Positions 16,169-25,216 of a stretch of 64,000 bases of DNA are shown one piece after another. Within the stretch, counting starts at the first letter, position 1. The number at the start of each line of letters is the position of its first letter. The position numbers and the translations under genes were made by a program. The stretch covers positions 124,001 through 188,000 of the forward strand of contig NZ_FQWK01000001.1 of NCBI RefSeq assembly GCF_900129655.1, read 5' to 3'. This stretch comes from Bacteroides clarus YIT 12056. GTDB taxonomy: Bacteria > Bacteroidota > Bacteroidia > Bacteroidales > Bacteroidaceae. The notes under the pieces are model-generated. The model was not told where the DNA came from. It saw only the letters and a program-made list of their open reading frames with translations, and ran no database searches.

Positions 16169-16858
16169 TTATTTAAGTTTTGCTATCACGGTTTGATTAC
16201 CGGTAGTCAGTTGTCCGAGTTTAACAAGCACTTCCGTACCCAGCGGGAGAAATACATCCACGCGGGAACCGAACTTGATGAAACCCATATGTTCGTCAAT
16301 ATAACATTCTTCGCCCGGTTCGGCATAGGTTACGATACGGCGTGCCATAGCGCCCGCAATCTGACGTGCCATGATTTCCACGCCTTCGGGAGTTTCGATT
16401 ACTACGGTGGAACGCTCGTTGTCGGTACTTGCTTTAGGCAACCAGGCCTTCATGAACTTACCGTTCTGGTGAGACACCGACTTCACGGTTCCGTCTACCG
16501 GGTACCAGTTGGCATGTACATTGACCAGACTCATAAATATGGAAACCATGATACGGCGGTCATGGAAATATTCGGTCTCTTCAACTTCCTCCACTACCAC
16601 AATCTTCCCGTCAGCGGGAGCGACCACAATCTTTTCAGTCTCTTCCTGACCGAACAAACGTATCGGGCAACGGAAGAAGTTTACCAAGATTCCATAAACT
16701 ATAAGGCTGATGACGGCCACTACATAGAACGGAATCTTGCATTCCAAACCGAAATAAAGTCCGGCGTTTACGGCAAGTATCAACAGCAAACTGCCGGCCA
16801 GTGTATGTGTGCCTTCGCGGTGAATGCGTATTTTCTTTAGTTTTTTAAGTCGACCCAT
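16169..16858 (-). CDS. psd: phosphatidylserine decarboxylase proenzyme
   Basis: A 229-residue enzyme that decarboxylates phosphatidylserine to phosphatidylethanolamine at the inner membrane. There are two N-terminal helices ([18 protein letters not shown] and the next hydrophobic run). [15 protein letters not shown] near the C-terminus contains the Gly-Ser where self-cleavage makes the pyruvoyl cofactor. [16 protein letters not shown] is another signature. The short length is typical of the bacterial Psd-II type. It is the first gene of the operon with pssA. Confidence 0.95.
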   Translation of the reverse strand: MGRLKKLKKIRIHREGTHTLAGSLLLILAVNAGLYFGLECKIPFYVVAVISLIVYGILVNFFRCPIRLFGQEETEKIVVAPADGKIVVVEEVEETEYFHDRRIMVSIFMSLVNVHANWYPVDGTVKSVSHQNGKFMKAWLPKASTDNERSTVVIETPEGVEIMARQIAGAMARRIVTYAEPGEECYIDEHMGFIKFGSRVDVFLPLGTEVLVKLGQLTTGNQTVIAKLK

Positions 16859-16895
16859 GTATCTTGTTTTATTCTTTTCTGATGCAAATTATCTG

Positions 16896-16903
16896 CAAAA
16901 ATA
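16896..16903 (-). promoter_or_regulatory. -7 element for psd-pssA
   Basis: Reads TATTTTTG on the minus strand. A CTTG on the same strand, 20 bases further up, is a near match to the -33 TTTG. It is divergent from the dnaE promoter. Confidence 0.5.
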
Positions 16904-16970
16904 GGCTTATTTTGAAAATCTAACAAGAATTTAGTCATAGAATTGCAGATGTTGATAACTTTTTGAGGAA

Positions 16971-16978
16971 TATTTTTG
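16971..16978 (+). promoter_or_regulatory. -7 element for dnaE
   Basis: TATTTTTG matches TAnnTTTG. A transcript starting near 16985 excludes the upstream reading-frame start at 16963 and fits the ATG at 17032. Confidence 0.5.
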
Positions 16979-17031
16979 TTAGATATCGCATAGGTCGTAC
17001 CTTTATGCTCACTTATAGAAAGGATAGATTT

Positions 17032-20000
17032 ATGCAGGATTTTGTTCATTTGCACGTACATACCCAGTATTCGCTCCTTGACGGCCAGGCCAGTGTGAGC
17101 CGTTTGGTAGACAAGGCGATGAAGGATGGTATGAAAGGTATTGCCGTTACCGATCATGGCAATATGTTCGGTATCAAGGAATTCACCAACTATGTTAATA
17201 AAAAGAACGGTGGTCCGAAAGGGGAAATAAAAGACCTGAAAAAGCGGATTGCCGGTATAGAGAGCGGTGAAATAGCATGTGAGGATAAGGAAGCGGAGAT
17301 AGCGGCTTGCAAAGCGAAGATAACGGAAGCCGAAAATAAACTGTTCAAGCCTATCATCGGTTGCGAAATGTATGTGGCCCGCCGTACAATGGATAAGAAA
17401 GAGGGTAAGCCTGACCAAAGCGGTTACCACCTGATTGTATTGGCGAAGAACGAAACAGGTTATCATAATCTTATAAAATTGGTGTCCCGCGCATGGACTA
17501 TGGGATACTATATGCGTCCGCGTACCGATCGCAATGAGCTGGAGAAGTATCACGAAGGCCTGATTGTCTGCTCCGCCTGTATCGGTGGAGAGGTTCCTAA
17601 AAAGATTATCAACGACCAATTAGAGGAGGCCGAAGAAGCCATCCGCTGGTATAAGAATCTTTTCGGAGATGATTATTACCTGGAATTGCAGCGCCATAAG
17701 GCGACCGTTCCCCGTGCCAATCACGAAGCTTATCCTTTACAGCAAAAAGCCAATGCCAAACTGCTGGAATATGCCAGGAAGTACAATATAAAAGTAATCT
17801 GCTCCAATGACGTTCACTTTGTGGACGAGGAGAATGCCGAGGCGCACGACCGCCTTATCTGTTTGAGTACGGGCAAGGATTTGGACGATCCGAGCCGTAT
17901 GCTTTATACCAAGCAGGAGTGGATGAAAACCAAGGCGGAGATGAACGAGCTTTTTGCCGATGTTCCTGAAGCGCTTTCCAATACGTTGGAGATTTTGGAC
18001 AAGGTGGAATACTACTCCATAGACCATGCTCCTATCATGCCTACTTTCGCCATTCCCGAGGATTTTGGAACAGAAGAAGGATACAGGCAGAAATATACGG
18101 AAAAAGATTTGTTCGATGAATTTACGCAAGACGAAAATGGGAAAGTAGTCTTGGACGAGGAAGCCGCTAAAGCCAAAATAAAGCGTTTGGGCGGTTACGA
18201 AAAGCTTTATCGTATCAAGCTGGAAGCCGACTATCTCGCCAAACTGGCATTTGACGGCGCCAAACGGATTTACGGTGATCCGTTGTCGGATGAAGTAAAA
18301 GAGCGTTTGGTGTTTGAGTTGTACATCATGAAGACGATGGGTTTCCCCGGTTACTTCCTGATTGTACAGGACTTTATCAATGCCGCCCGTACGCAGCTGG
18401 GAGTTTCGGTGGGGCCGGGACGTGGTTCAGCTGCCGGTTCGGCTGTGGCTTATTGTTTGGGTATTACCAAGATAGACCCTATCCAGTACGACTTGCTGTT
18501 TGAGCGTTTCCTTAATCCGGACCGTATCTCGTTGCCTGATATTGATGTGGACTTCGATGATGACGGACGTGGTGAAGTGTTGCGTTGGGTAACGGAAAAG
18601 TACGGGCAGGAGAAGGTAGCGCATATCATCACGTATGGTACCATGGCAACCAAATTGGCTATCAAGGACGTTGCCCGTGTACAGAAGTTACCCTTGTCGG
18701 AATCCGACCGTTTGGCCAAACTGGTTCCCGACAAAATCCCTGATAAGAAACTGAATCTTCCCAATGCTATCGCTTACGTACCGGAATTGCAGGCGGCAGA
18801 GGCATCGCCCGACCCGTTGGTACGCGATACGTTGAAGTATGCCAAAATGCTGGAAGGTAATGTGAGAGGTACAGGTGTACACGCTTGCGGTACGATTATC
18901 TGCCGTGACGATATCACCGACTGGGTTCCTGTCAGCACGGCGGATGACAAGGAAACCGGTGAGAAGATGCTCGTTACCCAGTACGAAGGTTCGGTCATTG
19001 AAGATACGGGGTTGATTAAAATGGACTTCCTGGGATTGAAGACTCTTTCAATCATTAAGGAAGCTGTTGAGAATGTACGTTTACATCGGGGATTGGCATT
19101 GGATATCGACAAGATTTCCATCAATGATCCCGCTACCTATAAATTATACTGTGACGGACGGACTATCGGTACATTCCAATTTGAATCTGCCGGTATGCAG
19201 AAATATCTGCGTGAGTTGCAACCCGGTACGTTTGAGGACTTGATTGCCATGAATGCTCTCTATCGTCCGGGTCCTATGGACTATATCCCGGATTTCATCG
19301 ACCGTAAGTGGGGACGCAAGCCTATCGAGTATGATATTCCTATTATGGAGAAATACTTGAAGGATACATACGGTATTACTGTCTATCAGGAGCAGGTCAT
19401 GCTTCTGTCCCGTTTGTTGGCGGACTTCACCCGTGGCGAATCCGATGCTTTGCGTAAGGCGATGGGTAAAAAGTTGCGGGACAAGCTGGATCACATGAAG
19501 CCGAAATTCATTGCGGGCGGACAGAAAAACGGGCACGATGCGAAGGTGCTCGAAAAAATTTGGACTGACTGGGAAAAGTTCGCGTCTTATGCTTTCAATA
19601 AATCTCATGCCACCTGCTATTCATGGGTGGCTTATCAGACGGCTTTCTTGAAAGCGAATTATCCGGCGGAATATATGGCTGCCGTCATGAGCCGAAGTTT
19701 ATCCGATATAACTACCATAACCAAACTCATGGACGAATGTAAGTCGATGGGTATTAAAGTACTTGGTCCTGATGTGAACGAATCGAACTTGAAGTTTACC
19801 GTCAATCCGGAAGGTAATATCCGTTTCGGATTGGGTGCGGTGAAAGGAGTAGGTGAGGGTGCTGTGCAAAGTATCATGGAGGAGCGTGAGAAGAATGGTC
19901 CGTATACAGGTATCTTCGATTTCGTACAGCGTGTCAATTTGAATGCTTGTAACAAGAAGAACCTGGAATGCCTTGCTCTTGCCGGTGGCTTTGACAGTTT

Positions 20001-20829
20001 CCCCGAGTTGAAGCGTGAACAATATTTTGCCGTTAATGCCAAGAATGAAGTCTTTATCGAGACATTAGTACGCTATGGTAACCGTTATCAGGCGGATAAA
20101 GCGGCAGCGGTCAACTCTTTGTTCGGCGGTGAAAATGTGGTAGATATCGCTACTCCCGAAATTCTTCCCGCAGAGCGTTGGAGCGACCTTGACAGATTGA
20201 ATAAGGAACGTGATTTAGTCGGTATTTATCTTTCCGCTCATCCCTTGGATGAGTATTCCGTAGTGCTGGAACATGTTTGTAATACACACATGGCGGAGTT
20301 GGAGGATAAGACACTTCTGGTGGGACGTGAAATTACCATGGGCGGTATAGTCACTACCGTCCGCCGAGGCATCAGTAAGAACGGCAATCCTTACGGTATA
20401 GCCAAGATAGAAGACTATTCCGGTTCGGCAGAGTTGCCTTTCTTCGGGAACGATTGGGTAACTTATCAAGGCTATTTGGGTGAGCGTACTTTCCTTTATA
20501 TTAAGGCGCGTTGCCAACCTAAACAGTGGCGGCAGGATGAATTGGAACTGAAGATTACCTCTATGGAATTGCTTCCCGACGTAAAAGAGAAACTGATAGA
20601 GAAGATTACGATTCTTATCCCGCTCAGTGTACTGAACAAAGCATTGGTGACGGAATTGGCAGAACTTACGAAAGACCGTCCCGGTACTACGGAACTCTAT
20701 TTCAGAGTGACCGATCCGGATAGTAAGATGACTGTTGATTTGGTGTCTCGTCCGGTGAAGCTTTCCGTAGGCCGTGAACTTATCTCTTATTTAAAAGAGC
20801 GTCCGGAGCTTGAGTTTCGGATAAATTAA
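17032..20829 (+). CDS. dnaE: DNA polymerase III alpha subunit
   Basis: The replicative polymerase catalytic subunit, 1265 residues from the chosen start, slightly longer than E. coli DnaE. It begins MQDFVHLHVHTQYSLLDGQ, the first PHP-domain motif with its metal-binding histidines. The polymerase core has GPGRGSAAGS and PDIDVDFDDDGR (near residue 505), with the catalytic aspartates. KSHATCYSWVAYQTAFLKAN and AGGFDSF belong to the fingers and helix-hairpin-helix region. An OB-fold (GGIVTTVRRGISKNGNPYGI) is near the C-terminus. An in-frame ATG at 17005 and a start at 16963 exist but do not fit the family N-terminus. trxA follows 86 bases downstream with its own promoter element. Confidence 0.97.
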   Translation: MQDFVHLHVHTQYSLLDGQASVSRLVDKAMKDGMKGIAVTDHGNMFGIKEFTNYVNKKNGGPKGEIKDLKKRIAGIESGEIACEDKEAEIAACKAKITEAENKLFKPIIGCEMYVARRTMDKKEGKPDQSGYHLIVLAKNETGYHNLIKLVSRAWTMGYYMRPRTDRNELEKYHEGLIVCSACIGGEVPKKIINDQLEEAEEAIRWYKNLFGDDYYLELQRHKATVPRANHEAYPLQQKANAKLLEYARKYNIKVICSNDVHFVDEENAEAHDRLICLSTGKDLDDPSRMLYTKQEWMKTKAEMNELFADVPEALSNTLEILDKVEYYSIDHAPIMPTFAIPEDFGTEEGYRQKYTEKDLFDEFTQDENGKVVLDEEAAKAKIKRLGGYEKLYRIKLEADYLAKLAFDGAKRIYGDPLSDEVKERLVFELYIMKTMGFPGYFLIVQDFINAARTQLGVSVGPGRGSAAGSAVAYCLGITKIDPIQYDLLFERFLNPDRISLPDIDVDFDDDGRGEVLRWVTEKYGQEKVAHIITYGTMATKLAIKDVARVQKLPLSESDRLAKLVPDKIPDKKLNLPNAIAYVPELQAAEASPDPLVRDTLKYAKMLEGNVRGTGVHACGTIICRDDITDWVPVSTADDKETGEKMLVTQYEGSVIEDTGLIKMDFLGLKTLSIIKEAVENVRLHRGLALDIDKISINDPATYKLYCDGRTIGTFQFESAGMQKYLRELQPGTFEDLIAMNALYRPGPMDYIPDFIDRKWGRKPIEYDIPIMEKYLKDTYGITVYQEQVMLLSRLLADFTRGESDALRKAMGKKLRDKLDHMKPKFIAGGQKNGHDAKVLEKIWTDWEKFASYAFNKSHATCYSWVAYQTAFLKANYPAEYMAAVMSRSLSDITTITKLMDECKSMGIKVLGPDVNESNLKFTVNPEGNIRFGLGAVKGVGEGAVQSIMEEREKNGPYTGIFDFVQRVNLNACNKKNLECLALAGGFDSFPELKREQYFAVNAKNEVFIETLVRYGNRYQADKAAAVNSLFGGENVVDIATPEILPAERWSDLDRLNKERDLVGIYLSAHPLDEYSVVLEHVCNTHMAELEDKTLLVGREITMGGIVTTVRRGISKNGNPYGIAKIEDYSGSAELPFFGNDWVTYQGYLGERTFLYIKARCQPKQWRQDELELKITSMELLPDVKEKLIEKITILIPLSVLNKALVTELAELTKDRPGTTELYFRVTDPDSKMTVDLVSRPVKLSVGRELISYLKERPELEFRIN

Positions 20830-20830
20830 T

Positions 20831-20838
20831 TATCTTTG
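20831..20838 (+). promoter_or_regulatory. -7 element for trxA
   Basis: TATCTTTG lies directly after the dnaE stop codon, giving trxA a leader of about 70 nt. No perfect -33 TTTG. Confidence 0.5.
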
Positions 20839-20915
20839 CTTCACTGATAACAGTAAGAAGATAATGTTTGATACTGTATTATTGAATTAATATTTAAACT
20901 TAATATTTAGAAGAA

Positions 20916-21230
20916 ATGGCTTTAGAAATTACAGACAACAATTTCAAGGAAATCTTGGCAGAGGGTAAACCTGTAGTAATTGACTTTTGGGCACCGTGGT
21001 GCGGACCCTGTAAAATGGTAGGTCCTATCATCGATGAATTGGCAGGTGAATATGAAGGTAAAGTACTTATCGGTAAATGTGATGTAGACGAGAACGGTGA
21101 TGTAGCTGCCGAGTATGGTATTCGTAACATTCCTACCGTACTGTTCTTCAAGAACGGGGAATTGGTGGACAAACAGGTAGGTTCTGCCCCCAAACCGGTT
21201 TATGTAACGAAGATTGAAGCGTTGTTATAA
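20916..21230 (+). CDS. trxA: thioredoxin
   Basis: A 104-residue cytoplasmic dithiol reductant. FWAPWCGPCKM contains the redox pair C29 and C32 in the standard WCGPC motif. The cis-Pro loop IRNIPTVLFFKNGE and the conserved buried Asp (VVIDFW) are present, and the length is typical. No signal peptide. It is followed 32 bases later by a small acidic protein gene on the same strand. Confidence 0.97.
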   Translation: MALEITDNNFKEILAEGKPVVIDFWAPWCGPCKMVGPIIDELAGEYEGKVLIGKCDVDENGDVAAEYGIRNIPTVLFFKNGELVDKQVGSAPKPVYVTKIEALL

Positions 21231-21262
21231 GGTACTATTTGACAAATTTAAAATATAAAGCT

Positions 21263-21595
21263 ATGGGACTGGAAGACGATTTTTTGAAGAATGATCTCGA
21301 TGATGAAAAGACCATTGAGTACATCAAAAACTATTTGCCGCAGGAGTTAAAAGAGAAGTTCTCTGATGACGAGTTCTATTATTTCCTCGATTTGATTGAC
21401 GAGTATTATTCCGAGAGCGGCATCCTTGATGTGCAGCCCGACGGTGACGGATATATCGAAGTCGATTTGGAGAAAATCGTAAATTACATCATCAAAGAAG
21501 CTCATAAGGATGAAATGGGTGATTATGATCCGGATGAAATCCTTTTCATTGTACAAGGTGAAATGGAATATACGGAATCTTTGGAAGATGAGTAA
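21263..21595 (+). CDS. small acidic protein, unknown function
   Basis: A very acidic 110-residue protein, about a quarter Asp and Glu, with no Cys, signal or membrane helix. MGLEDDFLKNDLDDEKTIEY opens it and MEYTESLEDE ends it. It appears helical with a central DYDPDEILFIVQGE strand-helix stretch. I do not recognise the family. The ATG at 21263 is chosen; an in-frame TTG at 21239 is eight codons upstream and less likely. It sits after trxA and before a strong terminator, so it is probably cotranscribed with trxA. Confidence 0.8.
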   Translation: MGLEDDFLKNDLDDEKTIEYIKNYLPQELKEKFSDDEFYYFLDLIDEYYSESGILDVQPDGDGYIEVDLEKIVNYIIKEAHKDEMGDYDPDEILFIVQGEMEYTESLEDE

Positions 21596-21600
21596 ATCAC

Positions 21601-21666
21601 AGTTTAATTAATAAAAGGAAAGGCGCAGATTGTAAAACCTGCGCCTTTCCTTTTATTAATTAAACT
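21601..21666. terminator. perfect 28-bp hairpin, bidirectional terminator
   Basis: Bases 21601-21628 pair without a mismatch with 21639-21666 around a 10-nt loop. The GC-rich part (GGAAAGGCGCAG) is next to the loop and the outer arm is AT-rich, giving a terminator on either strand. It separates the convergent acidic-protein gene and the Imm17-like gene. Confidence 0.9.
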
Positions 21667-21683
21667 GTATTGATCTTTCTTTA

Positions 21684-21902
21684 TTATGTCATTGGCGGAG
21701 TATTCAGAAAAAAGAATACTGACATTCCGATAAGTATCGCTCCTAATACGCCATAAAACCAGCGCGCTTGCCGGCGGCCTACGTTTCGCACAACAAACTG
21801 CGTATTTTGGGCGGTAAAGAACCAATTCCAATCCAAAATAGCAGCCAGCAGGGAGATAATTCCCGCGACAACAAAGATACCTTGAACAATGTATTGGCTC
21901 AT
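21684..21902 (-). CDS. two-helix membrane protein, Imm17-like
   Basis: A 72-residue protein with two membrane helices (IVQGIFVVAGIISLLAAIL and YGVLGAILIGMSVFFFL). Between them lies a conserved-looking loop, WNWFFTAQNTQFVVRNVGRRQARWFYG. Length, topology and the loop resemble immunity protein family Imm17, which protects against polymorphic toxins in Bacteroidetes. No toxin gene is nearby, so either it is an orphan or the family has another housekeeping role. The assignment is from memory of the family pattern and is moderate. Confidence 0.6.
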   Translation of the reverse strand: MSQYIVQGIFVVAGIISLLAAILDWNWFFTAQNTQFVVRNVGRRQARWFYGVLGAILIGMSVFFFLNTPPMT

Positions 21903-21937
21903 TGTAAAGTGATTAGCTGTTAATTTAGTAATCTATA

Positions 21938-22363
21938 TTAATCCAGTGGTTCCAGCGTTACTTTTCGTTCACCGCTTTCCACCTCTTCAATAGTAACTTT
22001 TACGGTATTTCCCGGCAGAAGCTCTTCAATCAATTCCGGCCATTCGATAAAGCAAAGCGCACCGCTGTACAGATAGTCTTCATATCCCATGTCGTACACT
22101 TCTTCCAGTTTCTTGATGCGGTAGAAGTCGAAATGATAGATTAACTCTCCGGCAATATCGGAACGATATTCGTTGACGATAGCGAAAGTAGGAGAGGTGA
22201 TGACATCGGACACGTCGAGTTCTTCGCAAACCGCCTTGATAAAGGTTGTTTTACCGGCTCCCATCTTGCCGTAAAGAGCAAATACCGTATTGTCACCCAT
22301 CGCTTCGATGAATTGGCGGGCAGCTTCATGAATCTGGTCTAATGACTGAATTTTGATTTCCAT
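21938..22363 (-). CDS. tsaE: tRNA threonylcarbamoyladenosine biosynthesis ATPase
   Basis: A 141-residue P-loop protein required, with TsaB, TsaC and TsaD, for the t6A37 modification of ANN-decoding tRNAs. [18 protein letters not shown] is the Walker A motif, followed by [10 protein letters not shown] and HFDFYRI, both TsaE signatures, and CFIEWPE. The ATG at 22363 is chosen; it shares a base with the stop codon of the upstream permease gene (TAATG), so translation is likely coupled. A TATCTTTG element lies 18 bases upstream inside the permease 3' end and could give separate transcription. Confidence 0.93.
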   Translation of the reverse strand: MEIKIQSLDQIHEAARQFIEAMGDNTVFALYGKMGAGKTTFIKAVCEELDVSDVITSPTFAIVNEYRSDIAGELIYHFDFYRIKKLEEVYDMGYEDYLYSGALCFIEWPELIEELLPGNTVKVTIEEVESGERKVTLEPLD

Positions 22364-23184
22364 TATCTTGTATTTTGATGCAAAGATAACCAAAAACTTT
22401 TTCCTCCTTTACAGATTGCGTAAATAATAATGGAGAAGAAGATTATGGCTGCTCCCGAAGGAACATTGAGATAGTATGAAATAAGCAGTCCCCCCAAGCA
22501 GCTAAGATAGCCGATGCCGATGGATAGCCATATAATACGGTGAAACCTGTGCGAGAAGAGATTGGCTGTCATTTGCGGAATTGTCAGTAATGAGATAACC
22601 AGCACGATACCCACCATACGGAGGCAGGCTACGATAGTCAATGCGATGAACATCATCAATACATATTCAAAAGCCTGTACAGGAATACCTTGTGAACGGG
22701 CAAATTCGCGGTCGAATGCTACATAGATTATCGGATGCAGGAAACACGAAAAAAACAAGATAAGTAATATCGCCAGCCCGCCCAGCAAGGCGATGTCGCC
22801 AAATGTTATTGTCAGGATATTCCCGAACAGATAAGCGGAAAGGTCGGGGGCAAATCCGGGAGACAGGAATGTAAAGATGATGCCCAATGCCATTCCTAAC
22901 GTCCAGAATACCGCAATAGCAGAGTCTTCACGCATATCTTTCCGTTTGCTGAGCCATTCTACACCGAATGCCGACAGTACTGAAAAGATAGCTGCCGAAA
23001 GAATCGGTGAAATTCCCGTGTACAGCCCCATTCCTATACCTCCAAAAGAAGCATGCGTCAGTCCGCCGCTGATGAATACCAGTCTCCGGGTAACGATGTA
23101 TGTACCGATAATTCCGCAGACAATACTTGCCAGCAGGCTGCCGATAAGGGCATGTTGAAAGAAAGTATATTGTAAAAGTTCCAT
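22363..23184 (-). CDS. metal ABC transporter permease (ABC-3/ZnuB-TroC type)
   Basis: A 273-residue inner-membrane protein with eight or nine helices. The pattern [23 protein letters not shown] near residue 31 is the signature of the ABC-3 family that imports zinc or manganese. [19 protein letters not shown] is a second family segment. No ATPase or binding-protein gene is in the cluster, so its partners must be encoded elsewhere. Its stop codon overlaps the tsaE start by one base. It begins ten bases after the small membrane protein gene. Confidence 0.9.
   Translation of the reverse strand: MELLQYTFFQHALIGSLLASIVCGIIGTYIVTRRLVFISGGLTHASFGGIGMGLYTGISPILSAAIFSVLSAFGVEWLSKRKDMREDSAIAVFWTLGMALGIIFTFLSPGFAPDLSAYLFGNILTITFGDIALLGGLAILLILFFSCFLHPIIYVAFDREFARSQGIPVQAFEYVLMMFIALTIVACLRMVGIVLVISLLTIPQMTANLFSHRFHRIIWLSIGIGYLSCLGGLLISYYLNVPSGAAIIFFSIIIYAICKGGKSFWLSLHQNTR
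22381..22388 (-). promoter_or_regulatory. -7 element for tsaE inside the permease gene
   Basis: Reads TATCTTTG on the minus strand, a full match, 18 bases before the tsaE ATG. It lies within the last codons of the permease gene and may give tsaE its own short transcript. Confidence 0.4.
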
Positions 23185-23194
23185 GTGGCGGTGA

Positions 23195-23617
23195 TTAGTG
23201 ATTAATTCTCCTTTCTCCTACTATCAGGAACACTTCGTCTTTTATGTTGTCCGGTAGCGCGATGCCTCGTAGTTGCAGGCTGCGCACCCATCCGGCCACA
23301 TCTTCCGACTGCATGGTATAGAATACGTCACGAAATTCTTCTTCTTGTTCGGGAGTATACCGGTCGGGAGCAGTCCCGATGTATTTGTCCAGTTCCTCGT
23401 CATCATAATATTCTATTTTCTTGCTGACGGCGGCCAGCAGGCTGTCTTTCTCGCATACTTCGTGCTGTCCGCAGCATTCCATATCTGCTTCCTGCACTTC
23501 GGGCATGGCGTCCAACTCGCCGTTGTCAATTTTCTTTTGAAGTCTGCGGTTGCGTACTATTCCCGCTATGGCAGCTACGATGGCGAGGGCAATCAGGCTA
23601 ATAATCAGTATCCACAT
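23195..23617 (-). CDS. small single-pass membrane protein, unknown function
   Basis: A 140-residue protein with one N-terminal membrane helix (MWILIISLIALAIVAAIAGI), a basic stop-transfer (VRNRRLQKK) and an acidic cytoplasmic domain. The domain has a cysteine-containing stretch (ADMECCGQHEVCEKD), EYYDDEELDKYIG and YTPEQEEEFRDVFYTMQ. I do not recognise a function. The longer reading frame starts at 23746, but a TATCTTTG element at 23663-23670 lies downstream of that start, so the ATG at 23617 is preferred. It precedes the metal permease by ten bases. The cysteines could bind metal, but this is only a guess. Confidence 0.78.
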   Translation of the reverse strand: MWILIISLIALAIVAAIAGIVRNRRLQKKIDNGELDAMPEVQEADMECCGQHEVCEKDSLLAAVSKKIEYYDDEELDKYIGTAPDRYTPEQEEEFRDVFYTMQSEDVAGWVRSLQLRGIALPDNIKDEVFLIVGERRINH

Positions 23618-23662
23618 ACGTTCTCTTTCCTTGAAAAAAGTGTCCTTATAAAATAGAACGGA

Positions 23663-23670
23663 CAAAGATA
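23663..23670 (-). promoter_or_regulatory. -7 element for the membrane protein-permease-tsaE unit
   Basis: Reads TATCTTTG on the minus strand, 46 bases before the ATG at 23617. Confidence 0.5.
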
Positions 23671-23762
23671 CACATTGTTTTCGTATCTGACTTCTTTTGA
23701 ACGGGCAAAAAGGTTGATTCTCTTCGGAGAAACTGGCGGATAGCAAAAAGAAACATTGCCTT

Positions 23763-25046
23763 TTACCCTTGTTCGTTGGAGATTGTGAACCCCGCTTTCT
23801 TTAAATCTTCCCAATAGGCCAGGTAGGATTTGGAAACTACTTGAGGTTCATCAATCACTATCTGCGGTAATACGATGCAGGCAGGAGCAAATGCCATTGC
23901 CATACGATGGTCTTCGTACGTGGAGATAATCGGGGTGTTTTCAGCAGGACAACGTTCTCCGTCCCATAACAGAACGCTGTCCTGTTCGGAACGTACCAAA
24001 TAACCTAACTTTCGCAGCTCGGTGATAAGGGCGGCGATACGGTCGGTTTCCTTAATTTTGAGGCTTTGCAAACCGGTAAAGCGGAAAGGAATGTCCATCA
24101 GGCAGCAAGTTACGACAAAGGTTTGTGCCAGATCGGGAATGTCTACCATATCCTCTTCCAAGCGCGAGACGGGTGTACCCGCCAATGTCAGTCGTACGCC
24201 CCGGTCGGTATATTCGGTATGTACGCCCAGTCGGGAGAAAATCTCCGCGCCGCGACTGTCACCTTGATAACTGCGGGGAAACAGCCCGAGCAGCTCCACC
24301 GTTTCATGCTCATCACCCTTCGGAGATTCTTCATCCTTCATTCTTCGTTCTTCATTTCCCCTCAGCGCCAATATCTGATACCAGTAGGATGCCGCGCTCC
24401 AGTCGCTCTCCACGGTGAACGGGACATCCCGGTAACCGCCGGGATATACGGTGATGCTGTTTTCGGAACTCCATTCGGCACGTCCGCCGAAGTCGTGTAT
24501 AAGCTGAAGCGTGAGGTTGATGTAGGGGCGGGAGATGATACTGCCCGTAAGGTGCAGGCGCAGTCCGTTGGGAAGCACCGCTCCCATCATCAGCAAGGCG
24601 GAGATATATTGCGAACTGACGTTTCCGGCAAGGGATATTTCATCGCCTTGCAACTCCGTCCCCGTGATGCGCAGAGGTGGGAATCCTTCTTGTCCGGCGT
24701 AATCGATTTTTGCTCCGAGCAAACGCAGCGAATCTACGAGGATACGGATGGGACGTTGCTGCATGCGTTGCGTTCCGGTGATGATACGGCTGCCGGGTGT
24801 CACGCTGAGATAGGCGGTGAGGAAACGCATGGCCGTCCCCGCTGCCATAATGTCTATATGTTCGGGATTGCCTTGCAGCGCGCGCACCATGACACGGGTA
24901 TCGTCGCAATCGCTCAGATTGCAGGGCGTTTGCTTGCCGTGAGCAAGGGCGTGCAGGATAAGCGCACGGTTACTGATACTCTTGGATGCCGGCAATTGAA
25001 TAGCGGCGTGTATCGGGGTGCCGGGGGCGGAAACGGTATAACGCAT
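23763..25046 (-). CDS. aroA: 3-phosphoshikimate 1-carboxyvinyltransferase (EPSP synthase) with a charged insertion
   Basis: A 427-residue shikimate-pathway enzyme that joins phosphoenolpyruvate to shikimate-3-phosphate. LPASKSISNRALI (about 18-30) is the first active-site loop. AAGTAMRFLTAYL is the conserved glycine loop, and KETDRIAALITELRKLG is the C-terminal signature, with YEDHRMAMAFAPA near the end. At about residue 228 there is a highly charged insertion of some 18 residues (NEERRMKDEESPKGDEHE) between a helix and ETVELLGLF. Its DNA is a GAATGAAGAA-like low-complexity run unlike the rest of the gene. The divergent Bcr/CflA gene starts 170 bases away. Confidence 0.94.
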   Translation of the reverse strand: MRYTVSAPGTPIHAAIQLPASKSISNRALILHALAHGKQTPCNLSDCDDTRVMVRALQGNPEHIDIMAAGTAMRFLTAYLSVTPGSRIITGTQRMQQRPIRILVDSLRLLGAKIDYAGQEGFPPLRITGTELQGDEISLAGNVSSQYISALLMMGAVLPNGLRLHLTGSIISRPYINLTLQLIHDFGGRAEWSSENSITVYPGGYRDVPFTVESDWSAASYWYQILALRGNEERRMKDEESPKGDEHETVELLGLFPRSYQGDSRGAEIFSRLGVHTEYTDRGVRLTLAGTPVSRLEEDMVDIPDLAQTFVVTCCLMDIPFRFTGLQSLKIKETDRIAALITELRKLGYLVRSEQDSVLLWDGERCPAENTPIISTYEDHRMAMAFAPACIVLPQIVIDEPQVVSKSYLAYWEDLKKAGFTISNEQG

Positions 25047-25093
25047 AGTTGTATTTGTTAAGTTACGGTAGTGGAGAGCTTTATATTCCGATG

Positions 25094-25101
25094 CAAAAGT
25101 A
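25094..25101 (-). promoter_or_regulatory. -7 element for aroA
   Basis: Reads TACTTTTG on the minus strand, 48 bases before the aroA start. No correct -33. Confidence 0.45.
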
Positions 25102-25187
25102 AGACAAATCTTTGGGAAATGGAAGCATGTTCCTAAAATGAACAGGATTGCTTAATAATATGTCTCGCCGGACTTATGGAAATACAC

Positions 25188-25195
25188 TACTTTTG
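25188..25195 (+). promoter_or_regulatory. -7 element for the Bcr/CflA exporter
   Basis: TACTTTTG matches TAnnTTTG. It sits inside the longer reading frame that begins at 25148, which supports the ATG at 25217 as the real start. Confidence 0.5.
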
Positions 25196-25216
25196 TGGCT
25201 CAAATTAATATGTTGT

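Noticed and set aside
24066-25061. 331-residue open frame on the plus strand
   Set aside because: It is the complement of aroA. The GC-rich third positions of aroA leave the antisense frame open.
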